Numbered from the stretch's first letter, positions 1 through 7,025 are shown. The stretch: DNA of 7,205 nt from Bryobacteraceae bacterium (GCA_030039005.1 JASHQT010000384.1:1-7205), one strand, 5' to 3'. Notes: generated from the sequence alone by a model not told the origin. Made by a program: numbers and translations.

Positions 1-579
1 GCGGCTGCGCTGGAGTTGATCCGTGTGCTGCTCGATCGCGGCGCGAACGTGAACGCCAGAACCAAGGAAGTGCCGCCGCTGCGCCGCTGGCTGATGCCCA
101 TCAGCGATCTTTCCTGGGTGGATCTCACCGGGCAGACGCCGTTCCTGCGCGCCTCGATCTCGGCCGATCTCACTCTGATGCATTTGCTCCTGGACAAAGG
201 CGCCGATCCCAACATCGCGACCCAAGCGGGAACCACGCCGTTGATGGCGGCCGCGGGCGTCAATTACGTGGATGGGCAGACATACAGCGAGTCCAAGCAG
301 TTCTTGGACGCCGTGCAGCTGTGCCTGGAGCATGGTGCCGATGTGAACGCGGCCAATTCGATGGGCATCACGGCACTCATCGGCGCGATAAATCGCGGAT
401 CGAACGATATTATCGAACTGCTGGTGAAGAAAGGCGCGAGGCTGGATATAAAGGACAAAGAAGGCCGCACCCCGATGACGTGGGCTGAAGGCGTGTTCCT
501 GGCGACGAATCCGCCGATCAAAAAGCCCGCCACCATGGCGCTGCTCGAAAAGCTCGGCGTGGAGAAATCAGCGCAATGA
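1..579 (+). CDS. Ankyrin-repeat protein, 5'-truncated by the window edge
   Basis: The frame is open from base 1 and the first residues already read as the end of an ankyrin helix (LELIRVLLDRGANVNAR). This is therefore the C-terminal 192 residues of a longer protein, and the TTG at base 16 is not a start. About five ankyrin units are visible, counted from the first codon: 1-20 (partial), 44-73, 77-118, 122-151 and 155-186. Each carries the usual TPL/LLxxGAdxN pattern. The third has an insertion of roughly ten residues between its helices (around residues 87-100). There is also a proline- and tryptophan-rich insert at about 21-41. Ankyrin repeats bind partner proteins; the partner is unknown. 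The stop overlaps the next start (ATGA, 576-579), so it is probably co-translated with the cytochrome-like gene, and the three genes likely act together. Whether it is exported cannot be judged because the N-terminus is missing. Confidence 0.9.
   Translation, partial: AAALELIRVLLDRGANVNARTKEVPPLRRWLMPISDLSWVDLTGQTPFLRASISADLTLMHLLLDKGADPNIATQAGTTPLMAAAGVNYVDGQTYSESKQFLDAVQLCLEHGADVNAANSMGITALIGAINRGSNDIIELLVKKGARLDIKDKEGRTPMTWAEGVFLATNPPIKKPATMALLEKLGVEKSAQ
561..579 (+). promoter_or_regulatory. Ribosome-binding site and ATGA stop/start overlap
   Basis: GGAG at 561-564 lies 11 bases before the ATG at 576, a slightly long spacing. The ATG shares bases with the TGA stop of the ankyrin gene (577-579). 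This supports the start at 576 and suggests translational coupling. Confidence 0.6.
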
Positions 580-2834
580 AAGCTTGGCCCGCACTGCTGC
601 TCGGTGTGGCGGCGCTCGCAGCGGCGCAGGATCGCGCGCTGGTGGATCGCTATTGCGTGGTGTGCCACAACGAGAAGACGCGCTCCGGTGGATTCGCGAT
701 CGACAAGCTGAACCTGGCGCACCCGGGAGAAAACGCCGAGGCCTGGGAAAAGGTGGCGCGTAAGGTTCGCGCCGGGATGATGCCGCCCGCCGGAATGCCC
801 CGCCCCGATCGCGCGACGCTGGATGCTTTTGCCGCGAAGCTCGAAACGGCGCTCGATCAGGCGGCTGCCGCCAAGCCCAATCCGGGGACAACCGGCGTCC
901 ATCGGCTGAATCGTACCGAATACGCCAATTCGATTCGCGATCTTCTGGACCTCGAAATCGACCCCACCACGCTGCTGCCCGCCGACGATTCGAGCGAGGG
1001 CTTCGACAATATCGCCGATGCACTCGCGATCTCTCCCGCGCTGCTGGAGCGCTACGTTGCCGCGGCCACGAAATTGAGCCGGCTGGCGGTGGGCGATCCC
1101 GGCACGACGCCGTTCACAGCGATGTATCGTGTTCCGTCGGATTTGTCACAGACCGATCACATCGAGGGACTGCCGCTCGGGACACGCGGCGGAATCCTGG
1201 TGCGCAATATTTTCCCCCTGGATGCCGAGTACGCCATCAAAATTCATGCCAAGGCCGCGAATATCGGGTTGGGTTCGCCGGGATTCCTGGATGAAGAGAT
1301 CGAAGTCACGCTGAACGGCGAGCGCATAAAAGTGGCCAGGGCCGCGCCAACCTTGGACCTGCGTATTCCGATCAAGGCCGGGCCACAAGAGCTGGGCGTC
1401 GCGTATATTCGCAAAAATCCGCCAGGCGCCGATGATATTTGGCAGATTTACCCGAATAATTCGGGGATTCAGAGCGTGGCGATCACGGGGCCGTTCGACG
1501 CCACCGGGCCGGGCGATACTCCGAGCCGGCGCCGTATTTTCATTTGCCGGCCGCAATCCGAACAAGAGGAAGCCGGCTGCGCGAATCGGATTTTATCCAC
1601 CCTGGCGCGGCGCGCATACCGGCGGCCGGTCAACGAAGCCGATCTTCAAACATTGATGGAATTCTACGAAAAAGGCCGCCAGGGCGCGACCTTCGACGCG
1701 GGAATCGAACAGGGCTTGGCGCGCGTGCTGATAGATCCGCGCTTCGTTTTTCGTTTCGAGCATGAGCCCGCGGATCTGCCGGCAGGATCGATCTATCGCG
1801 TCAGCGATCTGGAACTCGCTTCACGGCTTTCGTTTTTTCTGTGGAGCAGCATCCCCGACGACGAATTGCTGGACCTGGCGATTCAGAACAAGCTCCACGA
1901 GCCCGACGTGCTGGCACGCGAAACGCGGCGCATGCTGGCCGATCCGCGCTCGGAAACGCTGGCCACGAATTTCGCCGGTCAGTGGCTGTATTTGCGCGAG
2001 ATTAAAAACCAGCGCCCGCTCACGCCCGAGTTCAACGACAACCTGCGCGAAGCTTTTCTAAAGGAGACGGAGCTGCTGTTTGAAAGCATCGTGCGCGAGG
2101 ATCGCAGCATCGTCGATTTGCTGGATGCCAATTACACCTATGTCGACGAACGTCTCGCCCGGCACTACGGAATCACCGGCGTACACGGCAGCCAATTCCG
2201 GCGCGTCGCGGTTCAGGACGACGCACGCCGCGGCCTGCTGGGACAATCCAGTTTTCTGCTGGTGACCTCGGTGGCGAATCGCACGTCGCCGGTAGCGCGC
2301 GGCAAATGGATTTTGGAGAATATTTTGGGCGCGCCCGCGCCGCTGCCGCCTCCCAATGTTCCCCCGCTTAAAGAAAACGAGGGCGCCCCACAGCCCGCCT
2401 CGCTGCGCGCGCGCATGGAAGCGCACCGAAATAACCCAACTTGCGCGGCGTGCCACAAGATCATGGATCCGATCGGCTTCTCGCTCGACAACTTCGATCT
2501 GATTGGCACCTGGCGCTCGAGCGACAGCGGCCAGCCCATCGATGCGACCGGCCAGCTTGTAGACGGCACCAAGCTCGACGGCCCGGCCAGCCTGCGCGAG
2601 GCATTGTTGAGCCGCTCGGACGTATTCGTCGAAACGGCCACCGAGAAGCTGCTGACGTACGCCACCGGCCGCGCGCTCAAGTATTACGACATGCCGGCCG
2701 TGCGCGCCATCGTGGCGCAGGCGGCCAAGGATAACGATCGGTTTTCGGCCCTGATCCAGGGCATCGTGCACAGCGATCCATTTCAGAAGAGAATGAAGCC
2801 AGAGGAGTCGCGCGCCGTAGGAGGGCAGCCTTGA
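576..2834 (+). CDS. Exported di-haem cytochrome-like protein, DUF1587/1595/1592/1588/1585 family
   Basis: This 752-residue protein has the full domain order of a large family common in Planctomycetes and Acidobacteria. A Sec signal peptide covers residues 1-17 (probable cut AAA|QD). A short planctomycete-type cytochrome c segment follows, with C27-x-x-C30-H31 and a possible axial Met in M68-M-P-P-A-G-M74. Next come DUF1587 (about 108-172), a beta-rich stretch (about 190-305) that may be a carbohydrate-binding-like module, DUF1595 (about 334-397), DUF1592 (about 407-534), DUF1588 (about 550-650) with a second haem motif C623-A-A-C-H627 followed by KIMDPIGF, and DUF1585 (about 665-740). Two CxxCH motifs behind a signal peptide imply covalent haem and a periplasmic or surface location. 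No enzymatic activity is established for the family; an electron-transfer or oxidative role beside DUF1552 is inference. It is translationally linked to genes on both sides. Confidence 0.93.
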   Translation: MKAWPALLLGVAALAAAQDRALVDRYCVVCHNEKTRSGGFAIDKLNLAHPGENAEAWEKVARKVRAGMMPPAGMPRPDRATLDAFAAKLETALDQAAAAKPNPGTTGVHRLNRTEYANSIRDLLDLEIDPTTLLPADDSSEGFDNIADALAISPALLERYVAAATKLSRLAVGDPGTTPFTAMYRVPSDLSQTDHIEGLPLGTRGGILVRNIFPLDAEYAIKIHAKAANIGLGSPGFLDEEIEVTLNGERIKVARAAPTLDLRIPIKAGPQELGVAYIRKNPPGADDIWQIYPNNSGIQSVAITGPFDATGPGDTPSRRRIFICRPQSEQEEAGCANRILSTLARRAYRRPVNEADLQTLMEFYEKGRQGATFDAGIEQGLARVLIDPRFVFRFEHEPADLPAGSIYRVSDLELASRLSFFLWSSIPDDELLDLAIQNKLHEPDVLARETRRMLADPRSETLATNFAGQWLYLREIKNQRPLTPEFNDNLREAFLKETELLFESIVREDRSIVDLLDANYTYVDERLARHYGITGVHGSQFRRVAVQDDARRGLLGQSSFLLVTSVANRTSPVARGKWILENILGAPAPLPPPNVPPLKENEGAPQPASLRARMEAHRNNPTCAACHKIMDPIGFSLDNFDLIGTWRSSDSGQPIDATGQLVDGTKLDGPASLREALLSRSDVFVETATEKLLTYATGRALKYYDMPAVRAIVAQAAKDNDRFSALIQGIVHSDPFQKRMKPEESRAVGGQP
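2819..2834 (+). promoter_or_regulatory. Strong Shine-Dalgarno and TTGA overlap setting the DUF1552 start
   Basis: AGGAGGG (2819-2825) stands 6 bases before the TTG at 2831, when the core AGGAGG is measured. It lies within the last codons of the upstream gene. The TTG overlaps that gene's TGA stop (2832-2834). Spacing and strength support the rare TTG start and point to efficient reinitiation, giving roughly matched output of the two proteins. Confidence 0.8.
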
Positions 2835-4156
2835 GGATCATCACGAAAAAACATCTTCCGCGCCGGACGTTTTTGCGCGGAGTAGGCGTTTCGGTGGCTC
2901 TGCCGCTGCTGGATTCCATGGTGCCGGCGCAAACCGCGCTGGCGAGTACGGCCGCCCATCCGGCCAGCCGCTTGAGCTGCATCTACGTGCCGCACGGCGC
3001 CACGATGTACAAATGGACTCCGGAGGCGGAGGGCACGGGCTTTGCATTTCCCGAAATCCTGGCGCCGCTCGAGAAATTTCGCGATCGCGTCAACATCGTC
3101 TCCAACCTGGCGCATCCTGCCGCGGGAGGCGCGGGCTCGGACGCGGGCGCCGATCATGCGCGTTCGGCCGCGGTGTTCCTGAGCGGCGTCCATCCGGAGC
3201 GCGAAAATATCCGCGTCGGCCCGACCATCGATCAGATCGTGGCCAAGCACCTGGGCCAGGACACGCCTCTGCCGTCGCTCGAACTGTCGATCGAAGATGT
3301 CGCGCTGAGCTGTGGGTCCGGCTACGCGTGCGCGTATACCAACACCATCGCTTGGAAGACGCCCGCCACGCCGCTACCCATGGAAAACAATCCGCAAGTG
3401 GTTTTCGAAAAGTTGTTCGGCGACGGGAGCAACGATGCGGACCGGCAGGCGAGAAAACAATTGAGCCGCAGCCTGCTCGATTCCGTGATGGAAGAAGCGG
3501 CCACGCTGCAGCGCGGCCTGCCTGCTTCCGATCGCGCGCGCCTGAACGAATATTTCGATGACATCCGCGAGATCGAGCGCCGCATCCAGAAGGCCGAGCA
3601 GCAGGCGCGCACGAATGTGAAGCTGCCAGATTCACCGACGGGTGTTCCCGAGGCTCTGGACGATCACTTCAAGATCATGTTCGACATGCAGGTGCTGGCG
3701 TTCCGCGCCAACATCACGCGCGTGGCCACGATGATGTTCGCGCGTGACACCAGCGGCGCGGTGTATCCCAAGAGCAATGTGCGCGAGGGCTTCCACGTCG
3801 CGTCGCATCACGCCAACAATCGCGCCAATATGGACCGCTTCGCGCTGATCAACCGCTATCATGTGGAAATGCTGGCGTATTTTCTGGACAAACTGAAGAA
3901 CACCCGGGACGGCGACGGCAGTTTGCTCGATCATGCGATGGTGCTATACGGCAGCAGCATGAGCAACGGAAACCAGCACGATCACGATCCGCTGCCGGTG
4001 GTGCTGGCCGGCGGCGCATCGGGGCAACTCAAGGGTGGACGGCATTTGCAGAACGCGCCGCACACGCCCATGTCGAACCTGCTGCTCAGCATGATGAACA
4101 AGCTGGGAGTGCCGGCGGATCATCACGGCGACAGCACGGGCAAGCTCGAAATCTGA
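2831..4156 (+). CDS. Tat-exported DUF1552 family protein
   Basis: This 441-residue protein starts at TTG. The N-terminus has a twin-arginine signal, P10-R-R-T-F-L-R-G17, followed by a hydrophobic run to about residue 29, so it is predicted to be exported folded, possibly with a cofactor or metal. The rest fits DUF1552: YVPHG (52-56), NLAHP (92-96), a DHARSAAVFLSG segment from D108, a charged helical middle (about 220-260) ending in the EIERRI segment, and a C-terminal segment V371-L-Y-G-S-S-M-S-N-G-N-Q-H-D-H-D386 before PLPVVLAGG. The layout resembles DUF1501 proteins, which belong to the alkaline phosphatase/sulfatase superfamily. H95, H109, H383 and H385 are therefore candidate metal ligands, but this is inference. 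The function is unknown. Pairing with the upstream haem protein recurs in this lineage. The 3' end meets proC head-on after 4 bases. Confidence 0.92.
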   Translation: MRIITKKHLPRRTFLRGVGVSVALPLLDSMVPAQTALASTAAHPASRLSCIYVPHGATMYKWTPEAEGTGFAFPEILAPLEKFRDRVNIVSNLAHPAAGGAGSDAGADHARSAAVFLSGVHPERENIRVGPTIDQIVAKHLGQDTPLPSLELSIEDVALSCGSGYACAYTNTIAWKTPATPLPMENNPQVVFEKLFGDGSNDADRQARKQLSRSLLDSVMEEAATLQRGLPASDRARLNEYFDDIREIERRIQKAEQQARTNVKLPDSPTGVPEALDDHFKIMFDMQVLAFRANITRVATMMFARDTSGAVYPKSNVREGFHVASHHANNRANMDRFALINRYHVEMLAYFLDKLKNTRDGDGSLLDHAMVLYGSSMSNGNQHDHDPLPVVLAGGASGQLKGGRHLQNAPHTPMSNLLLSMMNKLGVPADHHGDSTGKLEI

Positions 4157-4160
4157 TCTG

Positions 4161-5024
4161 TCACGACTTATTGTTCGATCCGGCCGGCGCGCCCAACTCC
4201 CCGGCTACTTTGGTCGCTTCTTCAATCGCGCGCGCCAGCACGGAACGGATCTTGCCATCTTCGAGCATCAACAGACCGGCTATCGTGCAGCCGGCGGGTG
4301 TGGTGACGTCGTCGCGCAATGCGGCCGGATGGCGGCCGGAAGCTTGCACCATCTTGGCCGCTCCCACCGCGGTCTGCGCCACCAACTGAAGCGCGAGCTG
4401 GCGCGGCAAGCCGACGCGAACGCCCGCGTCCGCGAAAGCTTCCATGATCAGGTAATGATACGCCGGGCCGCTCGCGCTGAGCGCGGTCACGGCGTTGAAG
4501 TAGCTTTCTTCCGCCGGAATGCACTGGCCCACGGCTTCAAAGATACGTTGGGCGCGCGCCATGTGATCCGCTGTCGCGTAAGTGCCGGGACAAATCACGG
4601 TCATCCCTTCGCGGACCACGCACGGCGTGTTAGGCATCGCGCGAACCCACGGATTCTTGGTTCCAAGCGCCGCTTCCAATTGCGCGATGGTGGCGCCTGC
4701 CATGATCGAAATCAGCAGTGTTTCTGGACGCAGCCCGGCCTGTTTCAATGCGGCGGCGACGCTCGCGGCCTGCTTGGGCTTTACGCAGATCAGAATCAAG
4801 CCGGAGTCGCGGACCCGGGCTTTGAAGTCCGGGTCCACTGGAATACCGAGCTCTTTGGACGCCGCCTCACAACTGCCGTGGGACTTCGCGCTGGCCCAAG
4901 CCTGGTCGCGTCCAAGCGCGCCGCTATCGATCAGACCATGCAACAGCGTGCGGCCCATCACGCCCGCGCCGATCACGCCCAGCGTTTCACCGTCGGCGAT
5001 CAGCTTGAGTTGCCGGCTGTTCAC
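4161..5024 (-). CDS. proC: Pyrroline-5-carboxylate reductase
   Basis: This 287-residue enzyme reduces 1-pyrroline-5-carboxylate to L-proline with NAD(P)H, the last step of proline synthesis, in the cytoplasm. Family marks run in order: the Rossmann loop G16-V-I-G-A-G-V-M-G24, ICVKP, M130-P-N-T-P134 and SASGPAY (183-189). The C-terminal signature D238-D-V-T-T-P-A-G-C-T247 followed by IAGLLMLE fits the published ProC pattern, including its allowed Ala at the first Gly position. Length is normal, with about a dozen extra residues before the Rossmann strand. The start is GTG at 5024, with only a weak GAG-type ribosome site about 6 bases upstream. It begins 10 bases after the SRPBCC stop, so it is probably the last gene of a minus-strand operon. 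No other proline genes are visible, so proline-level control by its neighbours cannot be claimed. Confidence 0.95.
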   Translation of the reverse strand: MNSRQLKLIADGETLGVIGAGVMGRTLLHGLIDSGALGRDQAWASAKSHGSCEAASKELGIPVDPDFKARVRDSGLILICVKPKQAASVAAALKQAGLRPETLLISIMAGATIAQLEAALGTKNPWVRAMPNTPCVVREGMTVICPGTYATADHMARAQRIFEAVGQCIPAEESYFNAVTALSASGPAYHYLIMEAFADAGVRVGLPRQLALQLVAQTAVGAAKMVQASGRHPAALRDDVTTPAGCTIAGLLMLEDGKIRSVLARAIEEATKVAGELGAPAGSNNKS

Positions 5025-5034
5025 TACCGGCTCA

Positions 5035-5598
5035 CTATTTGGATGCCCCGCGCGCGGGCGGTGGAGGAAGCGTGCCGCCTTCGGCGAGCGTCTTCATGTT
5101 TTCGAGCGCCTGCGTGAACCGCGTACGCCTTTGCTCGATATCTTTCTCGCGCGCGGCATCGTCCGGTAAAAGCGAATTGTCGAACATGAGGGTGTAGACC
5201 AGCTTCGACGTTTTCTTGTTCACGGGCCGTGCTTCCAAAGTGCCGTGATACAGATTGTACGGCCGACCCTCGCGCACGGGCTGCGTGTAGGTGTAGGAAA
5301 GCTCGGTTTTGCCGACCATCACCTCGTTGCCGATGGAGCGCACTTCGCCGACTTCGTCGTCCTTACCCGAAAGAATCGTACACGGGATCTGGAACCATTC
5401 GCCGATGTCGCAATATTTGCCGATGCGTTTCCACACTTCCTCCGCGGGGCGGTTGACCGTGACTTCCATCACGATGGAGACGTAATGTGGATTGGGGATC
5501 GCGAGCGGAGCGGGTGCGGGAGGCTGCGCGCTCGCCAGGCACGCCGCGCACAAGCCGGCGAGAGCAATGTTAGTCAGGTAGTTGCGCATGAGGCACAT
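5035..5598 (-). CDS. Secreted SRPBCC (START/Bet v1-like) domain protein
   Basis: This 187-residue protein has a signal peptide (hydrophobic NIALAGLCAACLASA, probable cut A24|Q25) and then a single SRPBCC-like domain at about 40-172. Diagnostic features are the opening strand VSIVMEVTVNRPAEEVWKRI, typical of polyketide cyclase/MxaD-like members, and a GEVRSI turn. Alternating beta strands follow, and the domain closes with a long C-terminal helix (DIEQRRTRFTQALENMKTL). The tail is proline-rich. SRPBCC folds form a hydrophobic pocket for ligands; neither ligand nor reaction can be read here. The domain is usually cytoplasmic, but periplasmic members such as MxaD exist. The start is uncertain: ATG at 5598 or ATG at 5589 (MRNYLTNI) both give a plausible signal peptide, and neither has a clear ribosome site. 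The cysteines do not form a convincing lipobox. proC follows 10 bases downstream. Confidence 0.8.
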   Translation of the reverse strand: MCLMRNYLTNIALAGLCAACLASAQPPAPAPLAIPNPHYVSIVMEVTVNRPAEEVWKRIGKYCDIGEWFQIPCTILSGKDDEVGEVRSIGNEVMVGKTELSYTYTQPVREGRPYNLYHGTLEARPVNKKTSKLVYTLMFDNSLLPDDAAREKDIEQRRTRFTQALENMKTLAEGGTLPPPPARGASK

Positions 5599-5647
5599 GT
5601 TGTCACAACCGGCACAGCGGAAGCAAGGGAATTTGTTTCCGGCGCCG
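5599..5647 (-). other. 49-base intergenic gap with imperfect stem-loop and palindrome
   Basis: This is the largest gap in the window, between the lipoprotein stop and the SRPBCC start. In the minus-strand transcript, 5641-5633 can pair with 5626-5618: a 9-position stem with one A/C mismatch and a 6-base loop. It has no following U-run, so it is not a standard terminator. Next to the SRPBCC ATG is a small palindrome, GTTGT-G-ACAAC (5609-5599). No convincing -35/-10 pair with usable spacing is visible. It could be a processing or attenuation hairpin, or chance. Confidence 0.35.
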
Positions 5648-6106
5648 CTAATTTCGAACCTCGCCAGTGAAACCGGGGATGGAAGTCTGCTCGCCGCCGG
5701 ATAGGATCAAGACGTTGAATAGAGCCGGGGACTGCTTGGAAAGGTCCCAGTCCAGGCGAACCTCCGCGGAACCGTACGAAAACTTGGCTGGACCGCGAAC
5801 CCAGACAATCCCCACCTGGCCCAACGGCCAAGCATTGTTGGTTGCTGGGGTGAACTCGCTCAAGTCGCCGAAACGCGCGCGCAGATCGGTGCAGTCCCGC
5901 AGCCAGCGCGAGCGCGTCTCGTGACGCTGAAAATAAGCGCTGGCGGCATCGTAAATCTCTTCGCACGCGCCGCTGTTGTATTGCGCCTGGAAATGTCGCG
6001 CGGCTTCTACCGCGGCGGCTTTCTGTTGAGTTACGTCATTACAGCCGGTGAGCGTCCCCACGAGCGAGACGCAGATCGCGATTCGCTGCTTCACTTCGCG
6101 TGTCAC
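5648..6106 (-). CDS. Small putative lipoprotein, possibly NTF2-like fold
   Basis: This 152-residue protein has a lipoprotein signal: basic start (MTREVKQR), hydrophobic core, and lipobox L19-T-G-C22 followed by ND. C22 would be lipidated and the protein anchored to a membrane. The mature part (AARHFQAQYNSGACEEIYDAASAYFQ and on) has the helix-then-sheet rhythm of small NTF2-like or DUF4019/DUF3887-type proteins. That assignment rests on the general pattern only. C48 and C72 could form a disulfide outside the cytoplasm. The GTG start at 6106 shares bases with the stop of the hydrolase gene (GTGA, 6103-6106), indicating translational coupling. A second in-frame GTG at 6094 would also preserve the signal. 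The function is unknown; the context suggests it serves the same envelope process as its exported neighbours. Confidence 0.75.
   Translation of the reverse strand: MTREVKQRIAICVSLVGTLTGCNDVTQQKAAAVEAARHFQAQYNSGACEEIYDAASAYFQRHETRSRWLRDCTDLRARFGDLSEFTPATNNAWPLGQVGIVWVRGPAKFSYGSAEVRLDWDLSKQSPALFNVLILSGGEQTSIPGFTGEVRN
6103..6106 (-). promoter_or_regulatory. GTGA stop/start overlap
   Basis: The hydrolase TGA (6105-6103) is contained in GTGA with the lipoprotein GTG start (6106-6104). This is a 4-base arrangement typical of translational coupling. Confidence 0.65.
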
Positions 6107-7011
6107 TTCTCATCCCAGACACGCTGAATGAACCCGCTGACCCGCTCCATATTGGGCCAATCTGGATATTTGGTCTTCAATTCGGCGGCGATCTGTTTGC
6201 CCGCGGCTTCGGCGGAAACACCTTGCCGTCTGAGCTCCGCCGCGCGGGTTTGGACGTCGGCGATGAACGCGAGCTCCTCGTCCACCAGCGATCCCGGGCC
6301 GGGCGCGCTGTGGTCCGGCAGGACGTGCGCCACATGCAGCGGCACCAGTTGATCGAGCACGGCGAGCCAGGTGGCCGGAGTGCCGCCGTCGCCAGAGATG
6401 CCGGGGATGGTCTTGTTCTGCACCACGTCGCCGGAGATGAGCGTGCTGTCGGGTTCGACGAGAATCAGCTCGTCGCCCTTGGTGTGCGCCTCACCCAGCC
6501 ACATCAGCCGCGCGGTGACGCCGCCGCCCAAATCGATGGCTGCTTCCTTTTGGAAAACGATGTCGGGCTCGCGCAAATGGACGTTCGCCAGCAGCTCCTT
6601 ATTTTGTGGCGAGCGGTTGCTGAAGAAATCCAGTATTTCCTGCCCGTGCTCCCGCATGTCCTGCTGCTGTACGGCGTTCCGAATCAGGATCGTGCCGGGC
6701 GGGAAGCCGGGCTCCCCTGCCGCGTGCTCGGGGTGAAAATGCGTGGTAGTGAGATACAGCCTGGAATTGTGCGAGAGCTTTGCGACCTGCGCGGCGACGG
6801 CGGCTCCGTTGAGCGGGCCGAGCCCGGTGTCGACCACTAACGTCGCATCACCGCCGATGACGATTCCGATGTTGGGGAAGCCGATGATGGTCCAAACATG
6901 ATCGGATACCTTCGTCGCGTTCTGTCCCACGGATGTCCGGCCTTGGGCCAGAGCAGCGACTGGGAGCGACGCGAGTAAAGGGAGCGCGAGAATCGCGGCG
7001 AGCTTATGCAT
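6103..7011 (-). CDS. Exported metallo-beta-lactamase-fold hydrolase
   Basis: The protein is 302 residues from the ATG at 7011. That start is preferred over the in-frame ATG at 7035 because it gives a clean signal peptide (MHKLAAILALPLLASLPVAA, probable cut ALA|QG) instead of one headed by acidic ADND. It also has a weak GGA site 10 bases upstream. Numbered from 7011, metallo-beta-lactamase marks are in order: the GDATLVVDTG strand, H91-F-H-P-E-H96, GEAH176TKGD, the bridging Asp in LISGD195, and VLPDH234SAPG. The fold binds one or two metals and hydrolyses varied substrates; nothing here fixes the substrate and antibiotic resistance should not be assumed. The third motif residue is Glu95 where Asp is usual. 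A helical C-terminal region (about 245-302) follows the core. It starts 14 bases after the sulfur-carrier-like gene and overlaps the lipoprotein start. Confidence 0.88.
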   Translation of the reverse strand: MHKLAAILALPLLASLPVAALAQGRTSVGQNATKVSDHVWTIIGFPNIGIVIGGDATLVVDTGLGPLNGAAVAAQVAKLSHNSRLYLTTTHFHPEHAAGEPGFPPGTILIRNAVQQQDMREHGQEILDFFSNRSPQNKELLANVHLREPDIVFQKEAAIDLGGGVTARLMWLGEAHTKGDELILVEPDSTLISGDVVQNKTIPGISGDGGTPATWLAVLDQLVPLHVAHVLPDHSAPGPGSLVDEELAFIADVQTRAAELRRQGVSAEAAGKQIAAELKTKYPDWPNMERVSGFIQRVWDEK

Positions 7012-7025
7012 GCGATCATTATCCG

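Noticed and set aside
16..579. TTG at base 16 as the start of the ankyrin protein
   Set aside because: The frame is open to base 1 and the residues before it continue an ankyrin helix, so the gene is cut by the window rather than starting there.
264..902. 212-residue open frame on the minus strand across the ankyrin/haem junction
   Set aside because: It spans two confident + strand genes and has no domain signal; a composition shadow.
2058..2771. 237-residue open frame on the minus strand inside the haem-protein gene
   Set aside because: It lies entirely opposite well-recognised DUF1592/1588/1585 coding sequence, has no recognisable motif, and is Arg/Gly/Ala-rich as expected of an antisense shadow in high-GC DNA.
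3080..3089. GCGATCGC octamer, resembling the HIP1 repeat of cyanobacteria
   Set aside because: I noticed only one clear copy, inside coding sequence. The many GATCG strings here follow from Asp-Arg and similar codons in GC-rich DNA.
4180..4195. Palindromes CCGGCCGG and GGCGCGCC near the proC 3' end as a terminator
   Set aside because: They are short separate palindromes within coding sequence with no T-run after them, and they do not form one long stem.
5599..5647. Promoter before the SRPBCC gene
   Set aside because: A TTGCTT-like -35 can be picked out, but the matching -10 position would fall on the start codon and has no TATAAT resemblance.
6100..6840. 246-residue + strand open frame opposite the hydrolase
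   Set aside because: The opposite strand carries all metallo-beta-lactamase motifs and a signal peptide; the + strand frame shows none.
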